Assembly (NCBI RefSeq): GCF_003696285.1
Contig: NZ_RFFL01000011.1
Span: 108,902-172,901, forward strand
Reading direction: 5' to 3'
Length of the DNA stretch: 64,000 nucleotides
DNA from: Stutzerimonas nitrititolerans
GTDB lineage: Bacteria > Pseudomonadota > Gammaproteobacteria > Pseudomonadales > Pseudomonadaceae
Shown here: positions 17,630-25,622 of the stretch, in pieces
How positions within the stretch are numbered: the stretch's first letter is position 1
Layout of the letters: the number at the start of each line of letters is the position of its first letter
Translations under genes and position numbers: made by a program
The notes under the pieces: generated by a model
Database searches by the model: none
What the model was told of the DNA's origin: nothing
Seen by the model: only the letters and a program-made list of their open reading frames with translations

Positions 17630-18175
17630 TTGCGTCGTCTGTCGCTCGCCTGCTGTCTGGCCTTGAGCCTGTCTGCCCAGGCCGAATCCACCGATCCGCT
17701 GGTTGCCCAGGGCATGGCGTTGATCGCGCCTTTCCAGCAGCAACTGATGGCTACGGTGAAAGCCGCCAGGGACAGCGGCGGCCCGCAAAGGGCCGTGCAG
17801 GCTTGCCAGGAGCTGGCGCCGCAGATCACCCACGAGCACAGCGGCGGGAGCTGGCAGATCGGGCGCACCGCCTTGCGCGTGCGCAACCCGGATAATGCCC
17901 CCGATGCCTGGGAACGTAAGGTGCTGGAGCAATTCCGGCAGCGCGCTGCGGCCGGTGAACAGTTGGAGCAGATGCGATACGCCGAGCGGGTGGATGGCGA
18001 GTTGCGTCTCATGAAAGCCATTCCCACCGCGGAAGCCTGCCTGGCCTGCCATGGCCACGCGGTCGAACCCGAGCTGGCTGCCCTGATCGACCAGTATTAC
18101 CCCGAGGACCAGGCCCGCGGCTTCGAAGTCGGAGACCTGCGCGGCGCCTTCACGCTGCGGCGGGCGGTGAAGTAG
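17630..18175 (+). CDS. DUF3365 (Tll0287-like) periplasmic heme-type protein
   Basis: A 181-residue exported protein. The start is TTG 17630 with an AAGGAG site 6 nt upstream; a signal peptide (LSLACCLALSLSAQA) follows. Near residue 142 is one c-type heme-binding motif in ACLACHGHA, the core of DUF3365 proteins, which are thought to be redox or heme sensors. The ending YYPEDQARGFEVGDLRGAF is also diagnostic. It closes the BigR-type cluster, 59 bp after OsmC, and may be an electron acceptor for periplasmic sulfur oxidation; this role is a guess. Confidence 0.82.
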   Translation: MRRLSLACCLALSLSAQAESTDPLVAQGMALIAPFQQQLMATVKAARDSGGPQRAVQACQELAPQITHEHSGGSWQIGRTALRVRNPDNAPDAWERKVLEQFRQRAAAGEQLEQMRYAERVDGELRLMKAIPTAEACLACHGHAVEPELAALIDQYYPEDQARGFEVGDLRGAFTLRRAVK

Positions 18176-18334
18176 CGAAGGCGTGATGGCAGTCACTCGG
18201 CGCTTTGCTTAGCCATCGATGGCCTAGTGGAGAATGTGTTTTTTGGCCCTTTCGGCTGGACATGGTAGCGATAGAGTGTGCGTACCGCTTGCGTAACCGC
18301 GCCGGTGTAACCCACGCCAATAGGAAGAAACGCC

Positions 18335-18814
18335 ATGTCCCAACGTCTTGACTACTACAAGCTATCCCCTGACGCCGCCGGCAAGTACATCGAGCTGACG
18401 CAGCTGCTGAACAAGAAGCCGTTTCTCGCCGAGGTGGGGCATCTCGTCACGCTGCGGGCCTCGCAGATCAATGGCTGTGCGTTCTGCGTGGACATGCATG
18501 TCAAGGAAGCCAGGATTCACGGGGAGCGTGAGTTGCGTTTGCACCACGTGACGGTCTGGCGTGAGTCGACGCTGTTCTCGGCTCGCGAGCGTGCGGCGCT
18601 GGAATGGACCGAAGCATTGACCCGGCTTGGGTCGCACGGTGTACCTGACGAGATCTACAACAGCGTGCGCGAACAGCTGTCCGATGTGGAGCTCGTCGAT
18701 CTGTCCTTCCTGGTCATTTCCATCAACGGCTGGAATCGGCTGAGCGTGGCGTTTCAGGCGGTACCGGGGTCGGCAGACAAGCTTTATGGACTGGACAAGG
18801 CCGACCTTCACTGA
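18335..18814 (+). CDS. AhpD-like carboxymuconolactone decarboxylase family protein
   Basis: A 159-residue alkylhydroperoxidase-like protein. The CxxC...H active site is C48, C51 and H55 in INGCAFCVDMHVKEA. The length and the segment LFSARERAALEWTEALTRL are usual for the CMD family. The start has a GGAAGAAA site. A short palindrome (GACCTTCA-C-TGAAGGTC) covers the stop codon. It stands alone between the sulfur cluster and a MocR regulator; substrate unknown. Confidence 0.88.
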   Translation: MSQRLDYYKLSPDAAGKYIELTQLLNKKPFLAEVGHLVTLRASQINGCAFCVDMHVKEARIHGERELRLHHVTVWRESTLFSARERAALEWTEALTRLGSHGVPDEIYNSVREQLSDVELVDLSFLVISINGWNRLSVAFQAVPGSADKLYGLDKADLH

Positions 18815-18889
18815 AGGTCGAGCCGAGCGGACGCAACGGACCGAACACGTGCGCAGCGTCCGCTTTGTTCTCCATACGGCAGGCAGCTA

Positions 18890-20296
18890 TCAGTCAAGCA
18901 GTCCGGCGATGCGCTCGGCGATGTCCGCCGCCGAGTCCGCATCCTTCACATTGGTGAACCCCATCAGCAACCCCTGACGCGCAGGCGCGTCCTGATACCA
19001 TTCCGACAGTGCCTGCAACGCCAGCCCGGCGCGGGATGCGCGATCGGCAATGGCGCTGTCCTCCAGTCCGTCTGCCAGGCCGGCCAGCACGTGCATGCCA
19101 CCGGCTCGCAGCTCCAGTTGCATGCGTTCGCCGAGCCTCGCAGTCAGGGCATCGCTCAACAGAGTTCGACGGTGGGCGTACAGGCTGCGCATCCTTTTCA
19201 GATGACGAGCGAAATGGCCTTCTTCGATGAACGTTGCGGTGGTGCGTTGCAGCAGTTGCGGACAATGGTTCTGCAAGGCGTCGGCCATTCTCGCGAAATG
19301 CGCGACCTGCTCATTCGGCACCACGAGATAGGCTAGACGCAGACCGGGTATCAGCACTTTGCTGAACGTTCCCGTGTAGAGCACGCGTCCTTGCGTATCG
19401 AGACTCTTCAAGGCCGGCAGTGGACGCCCGACGTAGCGGTACTCGCTGTCATAGTCATCCTCGATGATCCAGCTGCGCTGATCGCTTGCCCAGGCCAATA
19501 GTGCCTGCCGGCGGGGCAGGGACAGGGAGACGCCCAAAGGGCTCTGGTGCGATGGCGTGACGACCGCAAAACGCGCGTCGGGCGCACGCTCGACACCGAC
19601 ATCCACGCACAGCCCTTGCTCATCCACCGGAACAGGAACGAGCCGCGTGTGCGTTTCCTCGAAAAATCGCCTGGCCAGAAAGTAGCCTGGGTCTTCGAAC
19701 CAGCCTCGGTCACCCGCCTTCAGCACGCTGCGCGAGATCAGCTCCAGACAGGCACGATAACCTGCGCAAATGAACACCTGATCAGGCGTGCAGGCGATCC
19801 CGCGGGAAATGGCGAGATAGCGGGTGAGTGCCACGCGCAGCGCCTCATCGCCTTGCGGGTTGGGGTAGATCATTCCGTCCAGGCCGCCTTGTTGAATCAC
19901 ACGGCTGGCGAGTCGCGTCCAGGTCTTGCGCGGAAAGGCATCGAGGGCCGGCAGGCCCATCTGCAAAGACAGCGGCGCGCGGCCTGTATGAATCCCGTTG
20001 TATGCGGCAGGCGCAGGCGGGGCCGGTGGAATACTGGATGTCGGTGTCGAGAGCTGTGGGCACACGATCGTACCCGCCGGTCCGCGAGTCTCCAGATAAC
20101 CTTCGCCGATCAGCAGCTGATACGCCGCTTCCACCGTGCCTCGTGCCAGATTCAGTTCGGACGCCAACGCCCGCACCGATGGCACCCGATCGCCCGGCTT
20201 CAACTGGCCGGAGCTGATGGCGTCGCGGTAGCGCACGTACAGTTGGCGGAAAACAGGGACGGCATTCGCGCGATCCGGCATTTCGCGACCTGACAT
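18890..20296 (-). CDS. MocR-type (PdxR-like) GntR/aminotransferase regulator
   Basis: A 468-residue intact MocR regulator. The GntR winged helix (DRVPSVRALASELNLARGTVEAAY) is at about residues 38-61, and the PLP-binding aminotransferase-like domain includes GTFSKVLIPGLRLAYLV and IIEDDYDSEYRYVGRP. ATG 20296 is chosen because a perfect AGGAGG lies about 6 nt upstream; the in-frame extension to 20590 has no family similarity. It is divergent from a GNAT/azoreductase pair (starts 20502 and 20953), a likely target. Compare with the broken MocR gene at 7637-8981. Confidence 0.9.
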   Translation of the reverse strand: MSGREMPDRANAVPVFRQLYVRYRDAISSGQLKPGDRVPSVRALASELNLARGTVEAAYQLLIGEGYLETRGPAGTIVCPQLSTPTSSIPPAPPAPAAYNGIHTGRAPLSLQMGLPALDAFPRKTWTRLASRVIQQGGLDGMIYPNPQGDEALRVALTRYLAISRGIACTPDQVFICAGYRACLELISRSVLKAGDRGWFEDPGYFLARRFFEETHTRLVPVPVDEQGLCVDVGVERAPDARFAVVTPSHQSPLGVSLSLPRRQALLAWASDQRSWIIEDDYDSEYRYVGRPLPALKSLDTQGRVLYTGTFSKVLIPGLRLAYLVVPNEQVAHFARMADALQNHCPQLLQRTTATFIEEGHFARHLKRMRSLYAHRRTLLSDALTARLGERMQLELRAGGMHVLAGLADGLEDSAIADRASRAGLALQALSEWYQDAPARQGLLMGFTNVKDADSAADIAERIAGLLD

Positions 20297-20501
20297 CGTG
20301 ACCTCCTGGAGTTGGCTGTCGGATAGTAGCGCAAGCGGGTGTATCGGTCGGAGAAGCGCGCACGGTGATCGGTTGTCTCGTCGCGCAGCTGATCGAGCCG
20401 CCGCACGCCGCGATGGCCCATGCATTTTCGTCGTTCTTGGCTCTGTGGCCGGAGCGGTCATCGACCTATGGTGAAGGTCCATTTCGTTGAAGGCATCGAC
20501 C

Positions 20502-20960
20502 ATGAAGACAGCGCCAACCTTTCGCCACCTGACGGAGGAAGCCGACCTGCACGACGCGTTCGAACTGATGCGTGAACTCAGGCCGCACATGACAGAGCGT
20601 GCGGCATTCCTCGCTCAGATGGCGCGCCAGTTCGAGCAGCATTATCGAATGCTCGGGGCATGGTTTGGCACCGAACTGATCGGCCTGGCGGGCTTTCGTA
20701 CGCTGGAGAATCTGCTCTACGGCCGGTTCGTCTATGTAGACGATCTGGTGGTTGCACAAGCGTGGCGCCAGAACGGCGTTGGGGCGCAGCTACTGGACTC
20801 GGTACGGAGAGAGGCCGCACGCGAGGGAAGCGCGCATCTGGTACTCGATACCGGACTGCACATGCCGCTCGCGCAACGGTTCTATTTTCGCGAAGGCCTG
20901 CTTGCCAAGGGCATGCACTTCGTTCAGCCATTGCAGAGCGAGGACGCGCGCCATGGATGA
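20502..20960 (+). CDS. GNAT family N-acetyltransferase
   Basis: A 152-residue GNAT enzyme. The acetyl-CoA motif is VDDLVVAQAWRQNGVGAQLL (about residues 82-101), and the end LAQRFYFREGLLAKGMHF is motif B. ATG 20502 has a GAAGG site 8 nt upstream and is preferred to a TTG at 20487. The gene overlaps the following flavoprotein gene by 8 nt, so the two are probably co-translated and both controlled by the divergent MocR regulator. Substrate unknown. Confidence 0.87.
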   Translation: MKTAPTFRHLTEEADLHDAFELMRELRPHMTERAAFLAQMARQFEQHYRMLGAWFGTELIGLAGFRTLENLLYGRFVYVDDLVVAQAWRQNGVGAQLLDSVRREAAREGSAHLVLDTGLHMPLAQRFYFREGLLAKGMHFVQPLQSEDARHG

Positions 20961-21573
20961 AGTCTTGTTGATCAATGCGAGCCCACGCCCGGACGCGTCC
21001 GTGGGTTATCAGCTGGCGAACGAGCTGGTCGATGTTCTGCGCATTCGCCGCCCCAATCTGATCGTGACGCGGCGGGATCTTGGGCGTGTCGCGCTTGCTC
21101 CACTGGGTGACAGCTACGCCGACGCGCTTACCCGTCGAACTCCGGATACCGATCCGATCTTCACCTTGTCAGAAAGCCTGATTGGTGAGCTCGAGCGCAG
21201 CGACGCGCTGCTGATCGCCACGCCCATGCACAATTTCACGCTACCGGCGGCACTCAAACTCTGGATCGATCATGTCGTCCGGATCGGCCGCACCTTCGCA
21301 GCCACGCCCGATGGCAAAGTCGGGCTGCTGGCAGACCGTCCCGTTTATGTGATCGTCAGCTCCGGCGGTTTCCATCGCGGCGCGCGTGCTCGCCAGCCTG
21401 ATTTTCTGACGGTGTATCTGCGCCATGTACTGAGCACCATCGGTTTGTTCGACGTTCAGTTCGTGTATCTGGAAGGGCTGGTCGCAGGTGAGAGTGCGGT
21501 GAATGCCGAATACGAGGCAGCGCGCCAACGCTTATCCCTGGAGCCACTGTTCGCAGGGCTTGCGCCGGCATGA
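20953..21573 (+). CDS. FMN-dependent NADH:quinone reductase/azoreductase-like flavoprotein
   Basis: A 206-residue flavodoxin-fold oxidoreductase. LLINASPRPDASVGYQLANE is the FMN phosphate loop region, APMHNFTLPAALKLWIDHVVR-like sequence (here preceded by IATPM) is the azoreductase signature, and VSSGGFHRG is the second FMN-binding loop. Expected reaction: NADH-dependent two-electron reduction of quinones or azo compounds in the cytoplasm. It overlaps the upstream GNAT by 8 nt. True substrate unknown. Confidence 0.85.
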   Translation: MDEVLLINASPRPDASVGYQLANELVDVLRIRRPNLIVTRRDLGRVALAPLGDSYADALTRRTPDTDPIFTLSESLIGELERSDALLIATPMHNFTLPAALKLWIDHVVRIGRTFAATPDGKVGLLADRPVYVIVSSGGFHRGARARQPDFLTVYLRHVLSTIGLFDVQFVYLEGLVAGESAVNAEYEAARQRLSLEPLFAGLAPA

Positions 21574-21625
21574 CCGCGGCGCATGATAGATGTGCGGTTC
21601 GCAAACACCTGACTTGGCTCTCGCC

Positions 21626-22249
21626 TTAACGACTGCTGGCCAGGCGAATCCCCAACCCCACGAGTGCTGCACCCATCACGGCATCGATCACTCGGCTCAT
21701 GCGCGCATAGACGGATCGAACGCGCCCCACGGAAAAGAACGCAGCAAGCGCCCCCAGCCACCCAGCCGTTATCAGACCGACCAGCGCAACCACGCTGACA
21801 TAGACCCAGGTCGGCGCGCCGACCGGCAGCACGGTGACGAACAGGGTGGCAAAGAAGGTCGCCGTCTTCGGGTTGGTGATGCCGACCATGAAACCCTGGC
21901 GCCACGCTTGCAGCGCCCCGACTCGCGGAACACCCTCGACGCGCGCTTCGCTGTTCCCGGCCTTGAAGGAGGCCATCAGCATCCGCGCGCCGAGGTAGAT
22001 CAGGTAAGCCGCGCCGACCAGGCGGATGGTTTCATAGAGCCAGAACAACTCCTTGATGAGCAATCCAAACCCGAGGATCGCCAAGCTTGCCCAGACGACC
22101 ACGGCGCAAGCGATGCCCAGACCGACGAGCATGCCGGATCGTCGGTCATTCAAGGCGTTGGACGTGACGGCGACGAAATCCGGACCGGGGCTGATGCAAG
22201 CCAGGAGAACGATGCCGGAGAGCGTGAGCAATTGAGACAGGTATTCCAT
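21626..22249 (-). CDS. LysE/RhtB family amino-acid exporter
   Basis: A 207-residue inner-membrane exporter. The start region LSGIVLLACISPGPDFVAVT is the LysE/RhtB signature; MVGITNPKTATFFATLFVTV is the conserved fourth-helix region. About six hydrophobic helices. ATG 22249 directly precedes the first helix. No obvious dedicated regulator is beside it. It converges with the azoreductase-like gene. Confidence 0.88.
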   Translation of the reverse strand: MEYLSQLLTLSGIVLLACISPGPDFVAVTSNALNDRRSGMLVGLGIACAVVVWASLAILGFGLLIKELFWLYETIRLVGAAYLIYLGARMLMASFKAGNSEARVEGVPRVGALQAWRQGFMVGITNPKTATFFATLFVTVLPVGAPTWVYVSVVALVGLITAGWLGALAAFFSVGRVRSVYARMSRVIDAVMGAALVGLGIRLASSR

Positions 22250-22398
22250 GAATCCAACTCGAGACGTTATTGATCGGAACTCGGCGAGCGCCGCCTGATG
22301 TACATGAAACATTACCATCGCCATGGCGCCACTTGTCCGTGGCTTTGGCTACTCGCTTGCACAATAGGTCGCAAAGCGTCGTGCGGTCGGTCTTGCCC

Positions 22399-22782
22399 TC
22401 AACCAGTCTCCGCCGAATCTTGTCGCTCCAGCTCTCGCTCGATGCGATGCCACTCTTCCCTGAGCCGATTACGCAGATAGGCTACGAGGGCTCGGTCGCG
22501 CATGCGGCGAAACGTCGAGGATCGGCGAGCTTGCTGGTTAGCGTCGATGGTCTCGACGAGCCAAGCGCTGTCGAACGCCGTCCATATTGGTGGGATAGGT
22601 GCTTGCAGGTTCGAATAGCAGACTGGTGCCACTTCCTCGAAGAAGGCCGCCTTTATCGCGGCACGGTCGAATCCTGCCAACTGACGGGCGATGGCAGGGT
22701 AGTCGACCTTGTTGTCCACGAAGGCATCCGACAGCGCCGACCATAACCGGATGCGCTCGTCTCGGGTCAAAATACTTCCCAC
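22399..22782 (-). CDS. putative immunity protein (DUF7079-like)
   Basis: A 127-residue soluble protein. RIRLWSALSDAFVDNKVDY and FFEEVAPVCYSNLQAPIPP resemble the DUF7079 family, which occurs next to PAAR and toxin genes in pseudomonads. The GTG start (22782) has an AGGAG site and overlaps the end of the putative effector gene by 16 nt, the usual arrangement for an effector-immunity pair. The name rests on resemblance plus position: third in a PAAR-effector-immunity operon. The protein is acidic at the head and very basic at the tail (RRMRDRALVAYLRNRLREEW). Confidence 0.7.
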   Translation of the reverse strand: MGSILTRDERIRLWSALSDAFVDNKVDYPAIARQLAGFDRAAIKAAFFEEVAPVCYSNLQAPIPPIWTAFDSAWLVETIDANQQARRSSTFRRMRDRALVAYLRNRLREEWHRIERELERQDSAETG

Positions 22783-23546
22783 TTGGAGAACTCCTCGAGT
22801 TCGTCATCCAGGGTGTCGGCAGCCAAGCTGCCTGCAATTCCGCCAGCCGCACTGCCTGCCAGCACCACGGCAATGGCGCAGAAGGGCGCGCCCGGGCCAC
22901 AGATGAGCGAGACGCCAAGGCCTGCGAGAAACCCGCCGGCAGCACCTCCGCCGATGATCATCCCCTGGCGCGCTGTCTCCTTGATCTTGTTGTCGGCGTT
23001 TAGGATCTCGTAGGTGGCAAATGCCGCAGTGACCAGGATGCCTACCTTGCCCATGATGCGCAGTCGATCCGAGCCCTTGGTGAACTTGGCGTTGTCCCGG
23101 CCGGAAGATTCGATGATTTCGTAGTGAATCTGTTGCTTCTGATCGACTGAGAGCACCTCGTAGGACTTGCCATACTTGTTGGTGGCGTACTTTTCGAATA
23201 GGTGAGGCAGGGTCGGCGGCGTTTTCTTGTGCTGCTGCGCCTTGGCGAGTCCGGTAATCGAGGTGATCTTGCGGTGTTCCGCCATGATTTTGTTACGCAT
23301 CTCATGGCAGAACTGGACACCCTCCTGGCTGCTGATTCTGCCGGCCGCCACGTCCGCGCGTACCTGCGCGGACATCCGCTTGATGTTGGCGGCATAGCTG
23401 GCACGAGTCTGGGCGTCGTTGATGGCATCGAGCGAAAACTTTGTCGCCGCGCCTTCCATGCCGGCAAGGGCCTCGTCGAGCGGGGAGCGTGGCAGTATGT
23501 GCCCGTTCTGCGTCTGGTATTGGCCCAGAACCTCAAGGTTGTTCAT
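22767..23546 (-). CDS. putative T6SS effector with glycine-zipper membrane region
   Basis: A 259-residue protein with no enzymatic motif I recognise. The first ~160 residues are charged and helical, with an SSGRDNAKFTKGSDRLRIMG segment before the hydrophobic part. Residues 168-182 form one hydrophobic helix, and 196-243 are a long glycine/alanine-rich stretch (GMIIGGGAAGGFLAGLG, then [16 protein letters not shown]) separated by CGPGAPFC. Such paired glycine zippers occur in pore-forming interbacterial toxins. The gene overlaps the PAAR gene by 4 nt and the immunity gene by 16 nt. Membrane depolarisation in the target cell is the inferred role; it could instead be a membrane adaptor. Confidence 0.6.
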   Translation of the reverse strand: MNNLEVLGQYQTQNGHILPRSPLDEALAGMEGAATKFSLDAINDAQTRASYAANIKRMSAQVRADVAAGRISSQEGVQFCHEMRNKIMAEHRKITSITGLAKAQQHKKTPPTLPHLFEKYATNKYGKSYEVLSVDQKQQIHYEIIESSGRDNAKFTKGSDRLRIMGKVGILVTAAFATYEILNADNKIKETARQGMIIGGGAAGGFLAGLGVSLICGPGAPFCAIAVVLAGSAAGGIAGSLAADTLDDELEEFSKWEVF

Positions 23547-24100
23547 CCTTGACCACTCCCCGTGATAATGGAGAGCAGCTTGTCCGTAACGGAGGGCTGC
23601 TCGCCCGCATCCGGTACGGGAATCTCGACGCGGGTGCAGATCGATCCCGACGGATTGCTGAAGGCCACCCGGTTGTCGCTGTTGAAGATGCCGACGAGCC
23701 TCGATCCATCATCGAAGTGCGCGACGCACCGCCAGCCGCTGTAACGCTCGACTGCCGGGATTTGGAAGCTGATCCACTTCTCGGTCGCTAGAAGGGATGG
23801 AGTGATGAAGGGGGCCGCGACGACCGTATCGCCGATCAGTACGTCGCCCGATCCTCCGATGATTACCCCGCCATGACTCAGCGTGGTGCCGAGCGTCACG
23901 GCGTTCTTGCCGTTGATGAATACGGTTGTGGAGTAGGCACCGGAAATGGTCTGGCCGCAGCCGGCGGTGTCTCCCAGGCGCGCGGCGGGGAGGCCATTGA
24001 TCAGCACATCCGGGGAACCGGACTGGATGGCCGGCGTGCCATGTCCGGGGACCGGGCAGGAGGTTGGGTCGCTCAGACGAGCGGCGGGTTTGGCTGACAT
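23543..24100 (-). CDS. PAAR domain protein
   Basis: A 185-residue protein with an N-terminal PAAR fold (about residues 1-90: AKPAARLSDPTSCPVPGHGT, INGLPAARLGDTAGC, INGKNAVTLGTTLSHGG), the conical spike tip that sharpens VgrG in type VI secretion systems. A ~90-residue C-terminal extension (WISFQIPAVERYSGWRCVAHF onwards) has no known name to me and may recruit the neighbouring effector. ATG 24100 is chosen from its AGAAGGA site and position at the PAAR domain start. No VgrG or T6SS structural genes are in the window, so this is an orphan cargo module. Confidence 0.88.
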   Translation of the reverse strand: MSAKPAARLSDPTSCPVPGHGTPAIQSGSPDVLINGLPAARLGDTAGCGQTISGAYSTTVFINGKNAVTLGTTLSHGGVIIGGSGDVLIGDTVVAAPFITPSLLATEKWISFQIPAVERYSGWRCVAHFDDGSRLVGIFNSDNRVAFSNPSGSICTRVEIPVPDAGEQPSVTDKLLSIITGSGQG

Positions 24101-24477
24101 GAGAGTCCTTCTCGTGGTTTCGTCCAGGGTGTAGATCCATTGGATCATCGCAGATGACTGTATCGAACGAAGTAGAGCGTTGCGGTGATCTTCATCGCGC
24201 ATTGTCATTTCTGATCAGCCACACGTGCTGTGTTCTCCAGCGAGAATCAGTTCCATCGCTTCATGGGCCGCGTCAGTTCAACCTCTCGGAGAATATTGCT
24301 CAACATCTGCATCAAGGTGTCGGCTATCGGGCAAATTTCGGGGGCGTGTGCGCAGCGTGGTAACCGGTGTTGAGTTGAGAGCCGGCTGCCAGCAGCAATC
24401 AGAAGCACAGGCCGCCTATAGGTATGCTTAACACCCATCGCCATTTGCCGCTGGGCTTGGCAGGGCACAAATATCAA
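24101..24477. other. gene-free stretch upstream of the PAAR operon
   Basis: I find no convincing gene here. Short frames on either strand resemble nothing known. It probably holds the PAAR operon promoter, but no clear -35/-10 pair stands out. Confidence 0.5.
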
Positions 24478-24673
24478 ATGGACTTCATCTCAGACGTCGT
24501 AATCAATCTGTTGGCTTACGTGTCGGCGTTTGCGTGCTGGGCTTTCTAAGCGACGGCGGTTCCAGGGAGAACGGGGCTTTGCTTGGGGCTGTTCGGTAGC
24601 CGTCGGTGGCTTGGTGCTGCTCGCTCCCTTCGTGGCTCTTATAGCGGGGATTATCCATACCAGAGAGCGGTGA
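24478..24673 (+). pseudogene. possible small two-helix membrane protein, frameshifted
   Basis: From ATG 24478 a frame reads MDFISDVVINLLAYVSAFAC and stops at 24547. In the next frame, from about 24542, the sequence continues LSKRRRFQGERGFAWG and then a clear hydrophobic segment VGGLVLLAPFVALIAGII ending HTRER-stop at 24673. Together this resembles a ~64-residue protein with two membrane helices split by one frameshift. No family is recognised, and the similarity to a gene could be chance. Confidence 0.35.
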
Positions 24674-24771
24674 ACTGATATCTCCTAATAGGGCGGTCAG
24701 TTTCGGTCGTTCGTGATCGATAGCTCCCGCCGACTTGCACTCTATTTTCCTCGGATCATCGAACTCAGCGC

Positions 24772-25329
24772 ATGAATCTGCTCTACAAACGACAGGTACA
24801 AGTTGTCATCAAAGACGATCCCGCACGCCTGCGGATTCTGCGGTTCGTGAGTGCGCTTGGTCTTCCCGATTGCTGGGTCGCCGCGGGCTTTGTTCGTAGC
24901 GCTGTTTGGGATCGGCAGCACGGTCGTGCGAGTTCGCCATTGCCTCCTGACATCGATGTCATCTGGTTCGACAAAATGAACGATCACCCTGACGTCGACG
25001 CAGCGATAGAGGCCAGCCTGCAGGCGTTCGATAGCACTCTGAACTGGTCGGTAAAGAACCAGGCGCGTATGCATGCCCGCAACGGCGACAGACCCTATCG
25101 CTCGGCAGTGGAAGCGATGAGGGCTTGGCCAGAGACTGCTACAGCCGTAGCAGTCAGGCTTCTAGAGAACGATCTCATTGAAATAGCAGCGCCGTTGGGG
25201 CTGGAGGACCTATGTGAGCTCGTGGTGCGACCAGGCCCGAACTTCCAGGCCGAAAAGAGGCAGATCTATCTGGACCGCCTTCACTCCAAGAACTGGCAAG
25301 CTACGTGGCCCAAACTGAAGCTAATCTAG
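24772..25329 (+). CDS. nucleotidyltransferase-like protein (DUF925/NTP_transf_6)
   Basis: A 185-residue protein of the NTP_transf_6 family. The segment PDCWVAAGFVRSAVWDRQHG gives the glycine/serine start of the nucleotidyltransferase fold, and PPDIDVIWFD supplies the acidic metal-binding pair (DIDV). DRPYRSAVEAMRAWPETATAVAVR is the conserved family C-terminal part. Members are mostly uncharacterised. It sits 45 bp left of the first copy of the inverted-repeat element that borders the KAP NTPase. Confidence 0.85.
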   Translation: MNLLYKRQVQVVIKDDPARLRILRFVSALGLPDCWVAAGFVRSAVWDRQHGRASSPLPPDIDVIWFDKMNDHPDVDAAIEASLQAFDSTLNWSVKNQARMHARNGDRPYRSAVEAMRAWPETATAVAVRLLENDLIEIAAPLGLEDLCELVVRPGPNFQAEKRQIYLDRLHSKNWQATWPKLKLI

Positions 25330-25373
25330 TGTGGCTGGCGGCAACAAAACGGTTTGCTGTCCAGTCTGCTCTC

Positions 25374-25539
25374 GGCCGAGACTGTGTAAAAACACCAAAC
25401 GCAGCTTGGCTGATGCAAAAGCACCCCAAAAATCGCGCTTCTACGTGAATTCTTGGTCTGTGGAGCAGCCCTGCTTTTTCAGAATTGACCCAGAAGCACG
25501 CACTTCAGTTTCCGATCAGGTTTTTACACAGTCTGGGCC
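25374..25539 (+). mobile_element. MITE-like inverted-repeat element, copy 1
   Basis: A 166-bp non-coding element. Its left end GGCCGAGACTGTGTAAAAAC and the reverse complement of its right end (GGCCCAGACTGTGTAAAAAC) match at 19 of 20 positions; weaker complementarity extends about 10 bp beyond each end. A nearly identical copy in the same orientation lies at 29355-29521. No transposase is encoded. The ends resemble those of IS-derived miniature elements common in pseudomonads. Target duplications were not evident. Confidence 0.75.
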
Positions 25540-25622
25540 AAAAGCGGACGGATCAAATCTTTACCTGAGCCTGAGGCTGCCTCTTTTATAGGCTCCGAGA
25601 TATCTAGGTAAACCGGAGCGAT

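Noticed and set aside
18801..18819. Palindrome over the AhpD-like stop codon as a terminator
   Set aside because: Only about 8-bp arms with almost no loop and no T-run; not convincing.
24247..24477. 76-residue minus-strand frame upstream of the PAAR gene
   Set aside because: No recognisable motif, no good ribosome binding site, and mixed composition; not supported.
25355..25560. The inverted-repeat element as a complete insertion sequence
   Set aside because: Only ~166 bp and no transposase frame; treated as a miniature, non-autonomous element.
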